The notes: generated from the sequence alone by a model not told the origin. A DNA stretch of 64,000 bases from Andreprevotia sp. IGB-42 (GCF_009848685.1 NZ_WXTX01000001.1:248001-312000), one strand, 5' to 3'. Shown: positions 1-9,093, counted from the first letter of the stretch. Program-made: numbers and translations.

Positions 1-893
1 ACCCGCGTGCCGGCTTCCATATGGCCCAGATTGTTTTCGGTCATCTCAGCGCTGATCCACACATCGTGGATGGTAACCAGCGTCATCACCGGGTTACCTG
101 CGGCGGCAAACTGGCCCACATCGGTACGCAGGTCGGTAATCAGGCCGTCAGAGCGTGCGCGCACCTGCGCGTTGGCCAGATCCAGCTGGGCTTTTTCCAG
201 CGTGGTGGCTGCGCTGCGCAGCTTGGCATTGTCATCCGCGCTGCCGCCTTCCTGCTCGCGCGCACGCTGCACTTCGGCATTGGCAGCGGCAACCTGGCTG
301 GTTGCCTGCTCCAGCGTGGCGCGGGCCACTTCCAGCCGCCGCAGCGAGATCGTGCCGGAATCATCCCGGTACAGGCGTTCCAGCCGTTCGCTGTCCTGCC
401 GGGCTTTCAGTTCATTGGCCTGGGCCGCGCGCAGCGATGCAAGCGCGGATTTGATGCCGGCGGTGCTCGCGCCCACCTGCCTGCGCATGGATTCCAGATC
501 TGCCCGCGCGCGGTCTACCGCAATGCGGTAATGCTCGGCATCCACTTCAAACAGCACCGTGCCGGCTTTCACATCCTGGTTGTTGCGCACCAGCACCTTG
601 CTCACCCGCCCGGATACTTCCGGCGCCACCGGCACCACAAACGCCTCTACCCGCGCTTGCTGCGTGTACGGCGTGATGCGGTCGGCCAGCAGATACCAGA
701 CCAGGCTGACCAGGATCACGATCAGCACCCACTTCACGCCTTTCTTTGCCGGGTCTGCGGGCGGTGGCGGCGTTTTTTCCGGGGCTGCTTTGGCGGCTGT
801 TTCCGGGGTTTTCTCCGGATCGGCGCCTGCTGCCGGGCCGGGGGTGGGAACCGGCACGGATGCGGCTTGTGCTGTTTGCGGGACTTCACTCAT
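1..893 (-). CDS. HlyD/EmrA-family membrane fusion protein (C-terminus cut by window edge)
   Basis: Periplasmic adaptor of a tripartite efflux pump, joining an inner-membrane transporter to the outer-membrane factor encoded just upstream. The frame is open from the ATG at 891-893 to the window edge, so the C-terminus is missing. Visible are a Pro/Ala-rich cytoplasmic N-terminus of about 50 residues, one membrane segment (around residues 52-68), the barrel-sandwich half VAPEVSGRVSKVLV and a long Ala/Arg/Glu-rich coiled-coil hairpin. The gene follows the TolC-like gene by 6 bases on the same strand, so the two are co-transcribed. The inner-membrane partner (MFS, EmrB-like, or FUSC type) probably lies beyond the edge. 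The substrate cannot be told. Confidence 0.9.
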   Translation of the reverse strand, partial: MSEVPQTAQAASVPVPTPGPAAGADPEKTPETAAKAAPEKTPPPPADPAKKGVKWVLIVILVSLVWYLLADRITPYTQQARVEAFVVPVAPEVSGRVSKVLVRNNQDVKAGTVLFEVDAEHYRIAVDRARADLESMRRQVGASTAGIKSALASLRAAQANELKARQDSERLERLYRDDSGTISLRRLEVARATLEQATSQVAAANAEVQRAREQEGGSADDNAKLRSAATTLEKAQLDLANAQVRARSDGLITDLRTDVGQFAAAGNPVMTLVTIHDVWISAEMTENNLGHMEAGTR

Positions 894-899
894 TGAAAC

Positions 900-2429
900 T
901 TACCTCGAGGCAGTCGGTGGGGTGCCGGCGGAATTGGCACCCGGTTCATTCAGCAACTCACCCCAGTTGGTACGTTGCTGCATCTGTTGCCGGTTGGCTG
1001 CATCAATCATCGGCTGCGCGCTATACCAGCCGCCGCCCAATGCCTTGTACAGCGCGATCAGGTCGCTGACGGCATTGCTGCGGTTCACCACATAGGTATC
1101 CTGCTGCACGGCCAGCGCCCGCTGCGCATCCAGCACATGCTGGAAATCGGAATAACCTTCCCGGTACAGCGCATTGGCCAGTGTGAGCGAGCGCTTGGCA
1201 GACAGTGCGGCATCGCGCAGGATGACTTCGCGCTCCAGTGCCTTGGCCAGGCTGCTGGCGGCATCGTCTGCCTCGCGCGCGGCCTGGCGTACGTCGTCCT
1301 GATAGGCCACGATCAGCTGCTGCAAACGCGCATCCTGCACGCGCACATTGTTTTCGATGCGCCCGTGATCAAACACATTCCAGGTCAGGCTGGGGCCACC
1401 CACCAGCGCCAGCGTATCGGCTGCGCCAGCCATCGAGCTGGCCGACCATACGATGCTGCCCACCAGCGTGATCGATGGATAAAGGTCTGCCTTGGCCACG
1501 CCGATGCGTGCCGACTGTGCAGCTACCTGCAGCTCGGCAGCGCGGATATCCGGGCGGCGCACCAGCAGGCTGGCGGGTACATCCTGCAGCACCACCCGGT
1601 CGATCAGCGGCACCTCTGCCGTGCTTTGCTGCAGTTCCGGCATCAGGCCTGGCGGGCGGCCGATCAATACCGCCAGCGCATTGCGGGTACGCATGATCTG
1701 GCTTTCAAATTCGGGAATGCTGCTCAGCGTACCAAGGTATTGGGTTTTGGCCTGCTGCAGGTCCAGCTCATCGGTCTGGCCGCTTTTGAACAGTTTTTCG
1801 GTGATTTCGAAGCTGCGTTTTTGCAAGGCCGCGTTATCGCGGGCAATGCGCAGCCGGGCTTCTGCGGTGCGTAGCGTGAAATAGGTTTGCGCCATCTGCG
1901 CATGCAGCAACACCAGCGCATCCTGGTGATTGGCCTCTGCGGCAAAATAGGCGGCATCCGCCGATTCGATGGCGCGGCTGAAGCGCCCCCAGAAATCCAG
2001 CTCCCAGCCGATATCGAAGCCGGCACTGTATTGCCAGAAATGGCTGTTCTGCGCCGCAGCGCTGCCCGATTGCCGGCGCCCGCTGTAGAGCGCATCCGCG
2101 CTGGCCTGTTGCACTTGCGGGTAGCGCCCGCCCAGTGCGATACCCAACTGCGCGCGCGCTTCCATCACGCGCAGGCCGGCAATCTGCAGGCTCGCGTTAT
2201 GGGCATCTGCCTCGGCAATCAGTTGCTCCAGCACCGGATCTTTGAATACCTGCCACCACTGGCGGATATCCGGCGCTGCAGCGGGTTGCGCAAGCTGATC
2301 AATGGCGCTGCTGCGCCACTTTTCGATATCGGTATTGCCCGGGGGCTGGAAATCCGGCCCAACCTGAACGCAGCTGCTGAGTACAGGCACAACAACTAGC
2401 AGCAAGATCAGACGAAGCAAACCAGGCAT
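900..2429 (-). CDS. RND/MFS efflux outer-membrane lipoprotein, NodT/OprM family
   Basis: TolC-like outer-membrane channel of 509 aa, the usual length for the NodT family. It begins with a lipoprotein signal ending in the lipobox LSSC (Cys20), followed by VGPDFQPP, the typical start of OprM-type factors. Two tandem OEP repeats follow, with conserved stretches such as RPDIRAAE and a C-terminal ALGGGW. It is the first gene of an operon with the HlyD adaptor. Its ATG faces the AI-2E gene across a 380-base gap. Family assignment is firm; the exported compound is unknown. Confidence 0.93.
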   Translation of the reverse strand: MPGLLRLILLLVVVPVLSSCVQVGPDFQPPGNTDIEKWRSSAIDQLAQPAAAPDIRQWWQVFKDPVLEQLIAEADAHNASLQIAGLRVMEARAQLGIALGGRYPQVQQASADALYSGRRQSGSAAAQNSHFWQYSAGFDIGWELDFWGRFSRAIESADAAYFAAEANHQDALVLLHAQMAQTYFTLRTAEARLRIARDNAALQKRSFEITEKLFKSGQTDELDLQQAKTQYLGTLSSIPEFESQIMRTRNALAVLIGRPPGLMPELQQSTAEVPLIDRVVLQDVPASLLVRRPDIRAAELQVAAQSARIGVAKADLYPSITLVGSIVWSASSMAGAADTLALVGGPSLTWNVFDHGRIENNVRVQDARLQQLIVAYQDDVRQAAREADDAASSLAKALEREVILRDAALSAKRSLTLANALYREGYSDFQHVLDAQRALAVQQDTYVVNRSNAVSDLIALYKALGGGWYSAQPMIDAANRQQMQQRTNWGELLNEPGANSAGTPPTASR

Positions 2430-2809
2430 TCATGCTCCCTGTGCGGAAAATACATTTGGCATACCGCGTTGATCATGCCAGCATTGGATGGCACGGCACA
2501 GCATTTGTAAGCACTGTGTCGTCAAAGACGCACATGATTTTCACAACCAGTTTCTCAAGGCTTGCGCACCTGGAAATCAATGATCGCCAGCAGCCATGCC
2601 ATGCCATGCGGTAGTCACTGGAAGTCTAGTGCATGCCCCGCGCCTATACCGGCCACTTTGCTGCACTGTACGTCGCTTGGCACCAGCAACACCTGGACGG
2701 GATGACGGAAACGACGCCGGCAAAGCGGCATCCGCGCCACCATCCTTGCAAGCAGATCGAGCCCGCTATCCCGGCTGGCAGATCCGCGCTTTTTACCCGG
2801 CAGGAGACC
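2430..2809. other. Divergent intergenic region between efflux operon and AI-2E gene
   Basis: About 380 bases with no convincing gene. It must hold the promoters of the efflux operon (minus) and of the AI-2E gene (plus). I saw no strong palindrome or sigma-54 box here. Confidence 0.5.
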
Positions 2810-3943
2810 ATGATGTCGCCCATCGTTACCCCGAGAAAGGCCCTTTCAGGCGGATTGCTCGATGTGCTGATCCGCGCCGGGCTGGTCGCCGTGCTGGTGA
2901 TTTTCTGCATGCGGATCGCCTCGCCCTTCCTCAACCTGCTGGTATGGTCGCTGATCCTGGCCATTACCCTGTACCCGCTGCAACTGCGCCTGAGCCGCAA
3001 GCTGGGTAACAAGGATGGCCGCGCTGCGCTGCTGATCGTGCTGGTTGCGGTCGGCATCATCATCGTGCCCACCTATCTGCTTAGCGTTGCGGTGGTCGAT
3101 TCGGTGGAAAACGCCATGACCATCGTCAAGACCCGCGGCTTTCATATTCCTCCACCGGCTGAATCGATTGCCGGCTGGCCGCTGATCGGCCAGCGCATAT
3201 ACGATTTCTGGTTGCAGGCAGCCACCGATATCACCGGCCTGTTGCAGAAGATCACCCCGCAGTTGAAGGAGGCCACCCGCGCACTGATGGGCGTCGCTGC
3301 CGGTGTGGGCAAGGGCATGTTGCTGTTCGTTGTTGCGCTGCTGCTGGCCGGCGTGTTCATGGCTTACGGTGAAGCAGGCAGCCGCAGCGCGTTGCCGATT
3401 GCCAGCCGCCTGTTCGGCCCGGAAAAAGGCCTGCGTGTGGTTGCGCTGTGCGTGGCCACCGTACGCGCGGTGGCGCAAGGCGTGATCGGCATCGCCTTCA
3501 TCCAGATGCTGCTGGTTGGCGTGGCCTTCGTGCTCAATGGCGTACCTGCCGCCGGCCTGCTGGCCTTGGGGGTGCTGCTGCTTGGCATCATGCAACTGCC
3601 GGCCACGCTGATCACCATACCGGTGATCATCTACGTGCTGTCCACTCAGGGCGCCACTGCAGGCAATATCGTCTTTGCCATCTACGTGTTCGTTGCCGGG
3701 CTGGCAGATAACGTGCTCAAGCCACTGCTGCTGGGGCGCGGGGTGGATGTGCCCATGCCGGTGATATTGCTGGGCGCGCTGGGCGGCATGATCAGCGGTG
3801 GCATCATCGGGCTTTTCATCGGCCCGGTGGCGCTGGCGGTGGGCTACCAGTTGTTCTGGCAGTGGGTGGAAGACCAGCCGCCGCATCCTGCCGCAGGTAC
3901 GCTAGTACAGATATCCGATACGCCAATATCCGATACACCATGA
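2810..3943 (+). CDS. AI-2E family transporter (PerM/YdiK-like)
   Basis: Multi-pass inner-membrane protein of 377 aa in the AI-2E exporter/PerM superfamily. The pattern is typical: paired N-terminal helices, a polar middle region (about residues 100-180), then a C-terminal block of helices containing GLADNVLKPLLLGRGVDVP, a hallmark of the family. I chose the ATG at 2810 because CAGGAG lies just upstream (2801-2806); the frame is open further upstream without a ribosome site. The C-terminus ends in a short repeated ISDTP tail. The family includes AI-2 exporters and Na+/H+ antiporters, so the substrate is not assigned. It stands alone. Confidence 0.85.
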   Translation: MMSPIVTPRKALSGGLLDVLIRAGLVAVLVIFCMRIASPFLNLLVWSLILAITLYPLQLRLSRKLGNKDGRAALLIVLVAVGIIIVPTYLLSVAVVDSVENAMTIVKTRGFHIPPPAESIAGWPLIGQRIYDFWLQAATDITGLLQKITPQLKEATRALMGVAAGVGKGMLLFVVALLLAGVFMAYGEAGSRSALPIASRLFGPEKGLRVVALCVATVRAVAQGVIGIAFIQMLLVGVAFVLNGVPAAGLLALGVLLLGIMQLPATLITIPVIIYVLSTQGATAGNIVFAIYVFVAGLADNVLKPLLLGRGVDVPMPVILLGALGGMISGGIIGLFIGPVALAVGYQLFWQWVEDQPPHPAAGTLVQISDTPISDTP

Positions 3944-3983
3944 GCGGGATGCTGCCAGCGCCGCCCCCGGCCATCTGATCGCT

Positions 3984-4011
3984 GCAAGCCGCCACCGATA
4001 TGACGGCTTGC
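3984..4011. terminator. Possible bidirectional hairpin between convergent genes
   Basis: Eight-base inverted repeat GCAAGCCG/CGGCTTGC with a 12-base loop, sited between the converging AI-2E and sulfatase genes. There is no clear T tract, so it may only weakly terminate. Confidence 0.3.
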
Positions 4012-4023
4012 GCCTTACTAGTT

Positions 4024-5676
4024 TTACCGCGGCACCGCCGGCAATACCACGCCGTTCCGCGCCACATAGCGATCCCAGCCCACTTTCAGCTCGGCCACAA
4101 TCTGCGGGTTGGCAGCGGCCACGTCGGTGGTTTCACCACGGTCTGTCGCCAAGTCGTACAGCGCCCATTCCGCCGTACCCAGCGGCTTGCTGATCCACAC
4201 CAGCTTCCAGTTGCCGCGCCGCACATAGCGGCTGCCGAACAACTCCTCGGCAAACTCGAAATCCTCCGCCCGCACGCGGGTGGCGCGGTCGGTCAGCAGC
4301 GGCAGTGCCGATACGCCGGTAATGGGGTTCACTTCGCGGTTACGGTAGCTGCTGCCCGGGTTCCTGATCTGCGCCAGCTCCAGCACCGTGGGCAACACAT
4401 CCTGCACGGAGACGAATTCACGCAACGCCTGGCGCTGCACGCCCTGCCCCGGCAGCTTGGCAATGGCAGGCGTAGTCACACCACCTTCGGCCGCAGTGGC
4501 TTTCCACAGGCGGAATGGCGCCGCGCCCGCCTCTGCCCAGCGGCGGCCGTATTGCACATTGGATAGCTGCTTGCCCAGGTTGGCATCGCTGTTGTCGATG
4601 AATTTGCTGCCCTGGTATTGGCCGGTCCCGGCTTCCGCACCGTTATCGGACATGAAAAAGATGAAGGTATTGTCGTACTGGCCGCTGCGTTTGAGTTCGC
4701 TCACCAGCCGGCCGATATTGGCATCCAGGTTTTCCACCATCGCCGCATAGATTTCCATCTTGCGCGCTTCGGTCTTTTGCTGGGCGGGCGTCAGTTGCTC
4801 CCAGCGCGGCGCCAGGTCGTCGGCAATGCCGGCACTGGGTTTGAAATCCGCGGCGATCAGGCTCAGTTTTTTCTGCCGTTCGATACGCGCATTGCGCACC
4901 GCCTCGTAACCGGCATCGTACTTGCCCTGGTAGCGGTCGATGTAATCAGGCGGTGCCTGCAGCGGCCAGTGCGGCGCGGTATATGCGGCATAGGCAAAGA
5001 ACGGCTTGCGGTCTTTCTGCTGCTGCAGGTAGCCGATCAGCTTGTCGGTATAGAAATTGGTCGAGTAGAAGTCCGCCGGTATGCTGGTGATCTTGCCGTT
5101 TTCACGGTAGGTCACCAGATCGTATTCGTTCTCTTTGCCTTTGACCGGTGCAAAGTGGCTGCCAGCCCCCTGCAGCAAGGCAAAAGATTGCTCGAAGCCG
5201 CGTGCCTGCGGGCCTTTTTCCCGAGTCAGGCCCAAGTGCCACTTGCCCGCCATATAGGTATGGTAACCGGCATCACGCAGCAGTTCGGGCAGCGATAGCG
5301 AGCGCTCGTTCAGATAGCCCTCGTAGCCATCGTGGCCGATCTGGTTGGGCTGGATCGCCTCGATCATGGTACCGATGCCCGCCAGATGGTGATCGGTGCC
5401 GGACAGCAGCATCGAGCGCGTGGGCGAGCAAGTGGGCGCAGTGTGGAAGTTGGTCAGCAGCCGGCCATTACCGGCCAGTGCATCCAGATTCGGGGTGCTG
5501 ATTTCCCCGCCGAATGCACTCAGGTCTGCGTAACCCAGGTCATCGGCAACGATCACCAGCACATTGGGCCGGGCGCTGCGGGCTTTGCCGGCGGGCGCGG
5601 CAAGCGCGGCCTGGCCGAGGCTGATGGCAACAAGCGCACCGGCAACGGTGGCGGCGGACAGGCGGTGGCGGAACAT
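4024..5676 (-). CDS. Sulfatase (arylsulfatase family), exported
   Basis: Type I sulfatase of 550 aa that would release sulfate from sulfate esters in the periplasm. An N-terminal signal peptide (ending near AALA, residue 27) is followed by the metal-binding VIVADDLGYADLS (Asp45, Asp46). The formylglycine motif is C-S-P-T-R (Cys83, Arg87), so activation by a formylglycine-generating enzyme is expected; that gene is not in the window. I placed the start at the ATG of MFRHRLSAA, which has AAGGGA upstream; the longer open frame (to 5805) lacks a signal-like N-terminus. It follows a TauD-type dioxygenase in the same unit, consistent with sulfur scavenging. Exact substrate unknown. Confidence 0.92.
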   Translation of the reverse strand: MFRHRLSAATVAGALVAISLGQAALAAPAGKARSARPNVLVIVADDLGYADLSAFGGEISTPNLDALAGNGRLLTNFHTAPTCSPTRSMLLSGTDHHLAGIGTMIEAIQPNQIGHDGYEGYLNERSLSLPELLRDAGYHTYMAGKWHLGLTREKGPQARGFEQSFALLQGAGSHFAPVKGKENEYDLVTYRENGKITSIPADFYSTNFYTDKLIGYLQQQKDRKPFFAYAAYTAPHWPLQAPPDYIDRYQGKYDAGYEAVRNARIERQKKLSLIAADFKPSAGIADDLAPRWEQLTPAQQKTEARKMEIYAAMVENLDANIGRLVSELKRSGQYDNTFIFFMSDNGAEAGTGQYQGSKFIDNSDANLGKQLSNVQYGRRWAEAGAAPFRLWKATAAEGGVTTPAIAKLPGQGVQRQALREFVSVQDVLPTVLELAQIRNPGSSYRNREVNPITGVSALPLLTDRATRVRAEDFEFAEELFGSRYVRRGNWKLVWISKPLGTAEWALYDLATDRGETTDVAAANPQIVAELKVGWDRYVARNGVVLPAVPR

Positions 5677-5791
5677 GGTTATTCCCTTGCGGATAAGTTT
5701 GGCGATGAGTCGGGACAGAACGGCTGGCGCTGCCCCCGTGCTAAAGCAGGGGTCGGAGCCGACATGCGCCATGGGGCGGCACACGCAACAA

Positions 5792-5811
5792 CGCGGGGCT
5801 TGCACCCCGCG
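5792..5811 (-). terminator. Possible terminator or attenuator after the tauD-like gene
   Basis: Perfect 7-base arms CGCGGGG/CCCCGCG with a 6-base loop, followed on the minus strand by TTGTTG. It lies between the dioxygenase and the sulfatase, so it may reduce read-through into the sulfatase rather than end the unit. Confidence 0.35.
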
Positions 5812-5909
5812 CTGTCGTTCCCCTTGCTGGCTGATCAGGCCCGCTCCGCCCCCGGAGCGTTATGGCCTGTATCAGCCCACGGCGTATTTCAAGCAGCGTT
5901 CAAACGCCA

Positions 5910-6878
5910 TCAGGCAACGGCAGTCTCGGTGCGTGCCGAGCTTTCGTTAGCGGCGCTGCTGGCGGCCGGATTGCGGGCTACCTTGCTGCGCGTCTGGCTG
6001 CGGCGGCCGTCCACGGCAACCGGCACGGTGCCATCCACAGTCACGCGGCGTACCACGCGGTGCGCATCGCCATAATCGTCCACTGCGTAATGCTGAGTGG
6101 CACGGTTATCCCACACCGCCACATCGCCTTCCTGCCAGCGCCAGCGCACGGTGTTTTCCAGCTTGGTCACATGGCTTTGCAGCAGGTTGAACAGATGCTG
6201 GCTATCGCTGGTGGACAAGCCAACGATGCGCTTCACGAAGTGGCCCAGCAGCAGGTGGCGCTCGCCGGTTTCCGGATGCACGTGCACCACCGGGTGCTCG
6301 GTTTCGTACACGGTGGAGGTAAACACTTCCTGGTAGCGCTTCAGCGCTTCCTGATCGGCATTGGGCTTGCGCGCCGCGTAGTCGTATTCGTTGCTGTGCA
6401 CTGCCCACAGCTTTTCGGCCAGCTCGCGCAGCTCCGGCGCCAGGTCGTTGTACGCGGCATGGGTATTGGCCCAGACGGTATCGCCACCGGCTTCCGGAAT
6501 GGTCACGCCACGCAAGATCGATGCCTGCGGATAGGCATCCACGAAGGTCACATCGGTATGCCAGCTGTTGGCACGGCCGCCACGGTGCGAATCAAGCTCC
6601 AGCACGTAGCTGGTCCCTTCCTTGGTGTGCGCGGTGGGGTGCTGCACGGCCTTGTCACCAAACAGGCCGACCAGTGTTTCCTGGCTGGCATCGTCCAGAT
6701 GCGTCTGGCCGCGGAAGAACACCACCTTGTACTTGAGCCAGGCAGCGCGGATTGCATCGCGCACATCGGCCGGCAGATCGGCAGAGAGTTTCACGCCGCG
6801 GATTTCGGCGCCGATACGGCCGGCAACCGGGTGGATGCTCACGCCAGCTGGCAATTGGATGGATTCGGTATGGCTCAC
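5910..6878 (-). CDS. TauD/TfdA-family alpha-ketoglutarate-dependent dioxygenase (copy 1)
   Basis: Fe(II)/2-oxoglutarate dioxygenase of 322 aa that would release sulfite or sulfate from taurine-, alkylsulfonate- or alkylsulfate-type substrates. The iron triad is visible: WHTD (His107, Asp109) and the distal His in RATQHYAV (His263). A basic site (RVVRRVT, around Arg278) matches the 2-oxoglutarate/substrate arginine of TauD. Translation starts at GTG (6876-6878) with AAGGAG upstream. The C-terminal 45 residues are Ser/Ala/Arg-rich and extend past the TauD fold. It is the first gene of a unit with the sulfatase and has a consensus sigma-54 promoter 100 bases upstream. AtsK-like alkylsulfatase is as plausible as taurine dioxygenase. 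Confidence 0.9.
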   Translation of the reverse strand: MSHTESIQLPAGVSIHPVAGRIGAEIRGVKLSADLPADVRDAIRAAWLKYKVVFFRGQTHLDDASQETLVGLFGDKAVQHPTAHTKEGTSYVLELDSHRGGRANSWHTDVTFVDAYPQASILRGVTIPEAGGDTVWANTHAAYNDLAPELRELAEKLWAVHSNEYDYAARKPNADQEALKRYQEVFTSTVYETEHPVVHVHPETGERHLLLGHFVKRIVGLSTSDSQHLFNLLQSHVTKLENTVRWRWQEGDVAVWDNRATQHYAVDDYGDAHRVVRRVTVDGTVPVAVDGRRSQTRSKVARNPAASSAANESSARTETAVA

Positions 6879-6977
6879 TGCAACACTCCTTGGCTTGGGC
6901 CGCCTGTTGGGCGGCTGGCTGGGAAACGAGTGCGGTCGTTCCGCACGCTGCCCGTCGATCGGGCGTGCTCACATATA

Positions 6978-6993
6978 AGCAATGTGCGTGCCA
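6978..6993 (-). promoter_or_regulatory. Sigma-54 (-24/-12) promoter of tauD-like copy 1
   Basis: The minus strand reads TGGCACGCACATTGCT, matching the consensus YTGGCACGNNNNTTGCW. The expected start of transcription is near 6967, about 90 bases before the GTG start codon. Confidence 0.8.
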
Positions 6994-7033
6994 AACAAAA
7001 TCAATAGTAGATATGGGAATAAAATGGCAATAC

Positions 7034-7052
7034 ACCCACTTGGAATGTGGGT
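7034..7052. promoter_or_regulatory. Inverted repeat upstream of the sigma-54 promoter
   Basis: ACCCAC, 7 bases, GTGGGT. It lies about 67-85 bases upstream of the predicted transcription start of the tauD-like gene, a plausible place for an enhancer-binding activator. No other copy was found upstream of the sister promoters. Confidence 0.3.
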
Positions 7053-7258
7053 TTGGCAACAGGTGCAAAACAAAGCGCGCAGATTTCAACAGCAACGGGC
7101 CTCGCCATAGGCAGCGGCCCGCTATGACCATCAGGAAGAGACGGCACTGATAAACCCGGCCAGACGGGGCAGAACGCTCAAATCAAAGCGGGTGATAAGC
7201 GCGCGCTGCGGCCACATCAGTGGCGGTAACCGCATCACACGGTCAGCCACCAGCGTGA
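7053..7258. other. Intergenic, no gene seen
   Basis: The 380-base gap (6879-7258) between the DHFR-like gene and the dioxygenase holds the sigma-54 promoter and inverted repeat listed separately. The remainder shows no gene or strong terminator. Confidence 0.4.
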
Positions 7259-7906
7259 TCAGCGCCGCGACAGAATGATATGCGTAGCCCGTGATGACGC
7301 TGCGTGGCTGGTACAGACATAGCCCAGCGCAGGCAGATCGATGCCCTCGAATAGCCGCTCGCCCGAACCGAGCAATACCGGCGAGATGGCGATATGCAAT
7401 TCATCGATCAGGCCTTCGCGCAGGTACTGCTGGATGACATTGACCCCGCCACCGATCCGTACATCCTTGCCTGCTGCAGCCTCACGGGCGCGCTCGAGCG
7501 CAACATGGATGCCCTCGGTCACGAAGTGGAATGTGGTTCCGCCCTCCATGATCAGTGGAGCACGTGGATGATTGGTCAACACGAACACCGGCATGTGATA
7601 GACCGGGTTTTCGCCCCACCAGCCGCGCCAGCTTTCATCCGGCCATGGCCCGCGCACTGGCCCGAACATGTTCCTGCCCATGATCCAGGCACCGATGTTC
7701 TCGAAGCCGCGTGCGGCGTAATCCTCGTCGAGCCCGTCTTCCCCGCCAGCGCCGCCGAACACGCGCTGCTGAAACGTTTTGGTTGCCATCGCCCAGCCAT
7801 GCAGCGACGTCCCGCCGACGCCCAGCGGGTTGTTCAGGTTCTGGGCCGGGCCGGCACCGAAGCCGTCCAGTGAAATGGTGAAGCTCTCTACACGAAGCTT
7901 GGACAT
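7259..7906 (-). CDS. Dihydrofolate reductase family protein (RibD C-terminal-like)
   Basis: NADPH-dependent reductase-fold protein of 215 aa. It shows the DHFR/RibD pattern: SLDGFGAG near residue 13, GAWIMGRNMFG in the middle, PVFVLTNHP, and the NADPH-binding GKDVRIGGGVNVIQQYL, ending with SPVLLGSGERLFEGI. The start at 7906 has CCAGGAG 7 bases upstream; the open frame extends to 8131 without a ribosome site. These stand-alone RibD-C proteins are common and their substrates are rarely known. It is probably monocistronic and not part of the sulfur regulon. Confidence 0.85.
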   Translation of the reverse strand: MSKLRVESFTISLDGFGAGPAQNLNNPLGVGGTSLHGWAMATKTFQQRVFGGAGGEDGLDEDYAARGFENIGAWIMGRNMFGPVRGPWPDESWRGWWGENPVYHMPVFVLTNHPRAPLIMEGGTTFHFVTEGIHVALERAREAAAGKDVRIGGGVNVIQQYLREGLIDELHIAISPVLLGSGERLFEGIDLPALGYVCTSHAASSRATHIILSRR

Positions 7907-8184
7907 TGCGATTCTCCTGGCTGCAAGCAAAAGCGGTTCCGGATCATGGCGCCTGACCGCTACGGGCAATGGCGTCAGTCCATGGAAACGACTCGGCCAT
8001 TGCAACTGCATCCCCATCAATGCGCCCATGATGCATTTGCGTGGCGATGACCTTATACGCGAGGCAATCATACTGACACTCCGGATCAGATGACCAGCAG
8101 CCCATGCCAGTATGAACAACAAGGTGGTCAAGCCTCATCCGCGACGGCGAGCACGCCGCAGCACCCGCAGTTGCCGGCCCGGAA

Positions 8185-8211
8185 TGGCAAGAACCCGGCC
8201 TGGCCGGGTTC
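8185..8211 (-). terminator. Probable terminator of the GST gene
   Basis: GAACCCGGCC/GGCCGGGTTC with a one-base centre forms a strong hairpin, followed on the minus strand by TTGCC. It lies 47 bases after the GST stop codon; the T tract is poor. Confidence 0.4.
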
Positions 8212-8257
8212 CTGATGCCGCTTGGCTAGCGGGCGCATACGGAATGCATGTGGTGCG

Positions 8258-8962
8258 CTAGCGTACGGTGCTGGCATCCTGCCCGTACAGGATCTTGCGC
8301 TCGGCATCGCTGAGCGTGGCCGGCTTGCCCTTGGGGTTGATCTGCTCCACCAGCGCATACGCACGCTGCACCGCAGGCCGCGCGGCGATGCGGTCAAACC
8401 AGCGTTTCAGGTGCGGAAAATCTTCCAGCTTCTGCTGGTGGCGCGCGTGGCCGACGATCCACGGATAGCTGGCAATGTCGGCAATCGAGTATTCGCCGGC
8501 GATGTAATCGCGGTCGGCCAGATGCTTGTTCAGCACTGCGTACAGGCGGCCGGTTTCCTTTACATAACGCTCGATTGCATAGGGGATTTTCTCCGGCGCG
8601 GCGTGGGCAAAGTGGCCGTTCTGCCCGGCCATAGGCCCCAAACCCGCCATCTGCCAGAACAGCCATTGCAGCGCCTCGTTACGGCCGCGCAAATCCTTGG
8701 GCAACAGCTCGCCGGTCTTGTCGGCCAGATATAGCAAGATGGCGCCCGATTCGAACAGGCTGATCGGCGCAGCACCATCAGCCGGCGCATGGTCGACAAT
8801 CGCCGGGATGCGGTTATTGGGGGCAATCTTCAGGAAATCGGCGGTGAACTGCTCACCCTGGCCGATATTCACCGGAATGATCCGGTACGGCAGGCCCAGC
8901 TCTTCCAGGAAGATGCTGACCTTGTGGCCGTTGGGTGTGGTCCAGTAATGCAGGTCTATCAT
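8258..8962 (-). CDS. Glutathione S-transferase, YfcG/YghU-like (nu class)
   Basis: Cytosolic glutathione transferase or disulfide-bond reductase of 234 aa. The N-terminal thioredoxin-like domain starts IDLHYWTTPNGHKVS (Thr8, Thr9 and Asn11 around the glutathione site), which is typical of YfcG/YghU. It continues with NNRIPAIVD and FESGAILLYLAD. The helical C-terminal domain contains YSIADIASYPWI. The start is set by homology to this N-terminus, although the frame stays open to 8989. A strong hairpin sits in its leader (8983-9004). Confidence 0.9.
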   Translation of the reverse strand: MIDLHYWTTPNGHKVSIFLEELGLPYRIIPVNIGQGEQFTADFLKIAPNNRIPAIVDHAPADGAAPISLFESGAILLYLADKTGELLPKDLRGRNEALQWLFWQMAGLGPMAGQNGHFAHAAPEKIPYAIERYVKETGRLYAVLNKHLADRDYIAGEYSIADIASYPWIVGHARHQQKLEDFPHLKRWFDRIAARPAVQRAYALVEQINPKGKPATLSDAERKILYGQDASTVR

Positions 8963-8982
8963 GTTGCGCTCTCGTAGGTTGC

Positions 8983-9004
8983 GGGCCACGCAGATGCGTG
9001 GCCC
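8983..9004. other. Strong hairpin in the GST leader
   Basis: Perfect 10-base inverted repeat GGGCCACGCA/TGCGTGGCCC with a 2-base centre, 21 bases upstream of the GST start codon. It could be an attenuator, an mRNA stabiliser or part of a terminator for the upstream gene. Confidence 0.45.
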
Positions 9005-9028
9005 AAAAGTAGTTACAGAAGAAACACC

Positions 9029-9053
9029 GCTGCCCGGGTCAAGCCCGGGCAGC
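9029..9053 (-). terminator. Terminator of the tauD-like copy 2 unit
   Basis: GCTGCCCGGG/CCCGGGCAGC with a 5-base loop, followed on the minus strand by GGTGTTTCTTC. It lies 41 bases downstream of the dioxygenase stop codon. Confidence 0.5.
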
Positions 9054-9093
9054 GCGCGCGATCAGATAGCGTGGTCAAAACAGCCGCGGCAGA

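Noticed and set aside
7926-7941. Eighth sigma-54-like box (CGGAACCGCTTTTGCT) before the DHFR-like gene
   Set aside because: It lies only 20 bases from the start codon, so the transcript would barely include the ribosome site; also C in place of the first T.
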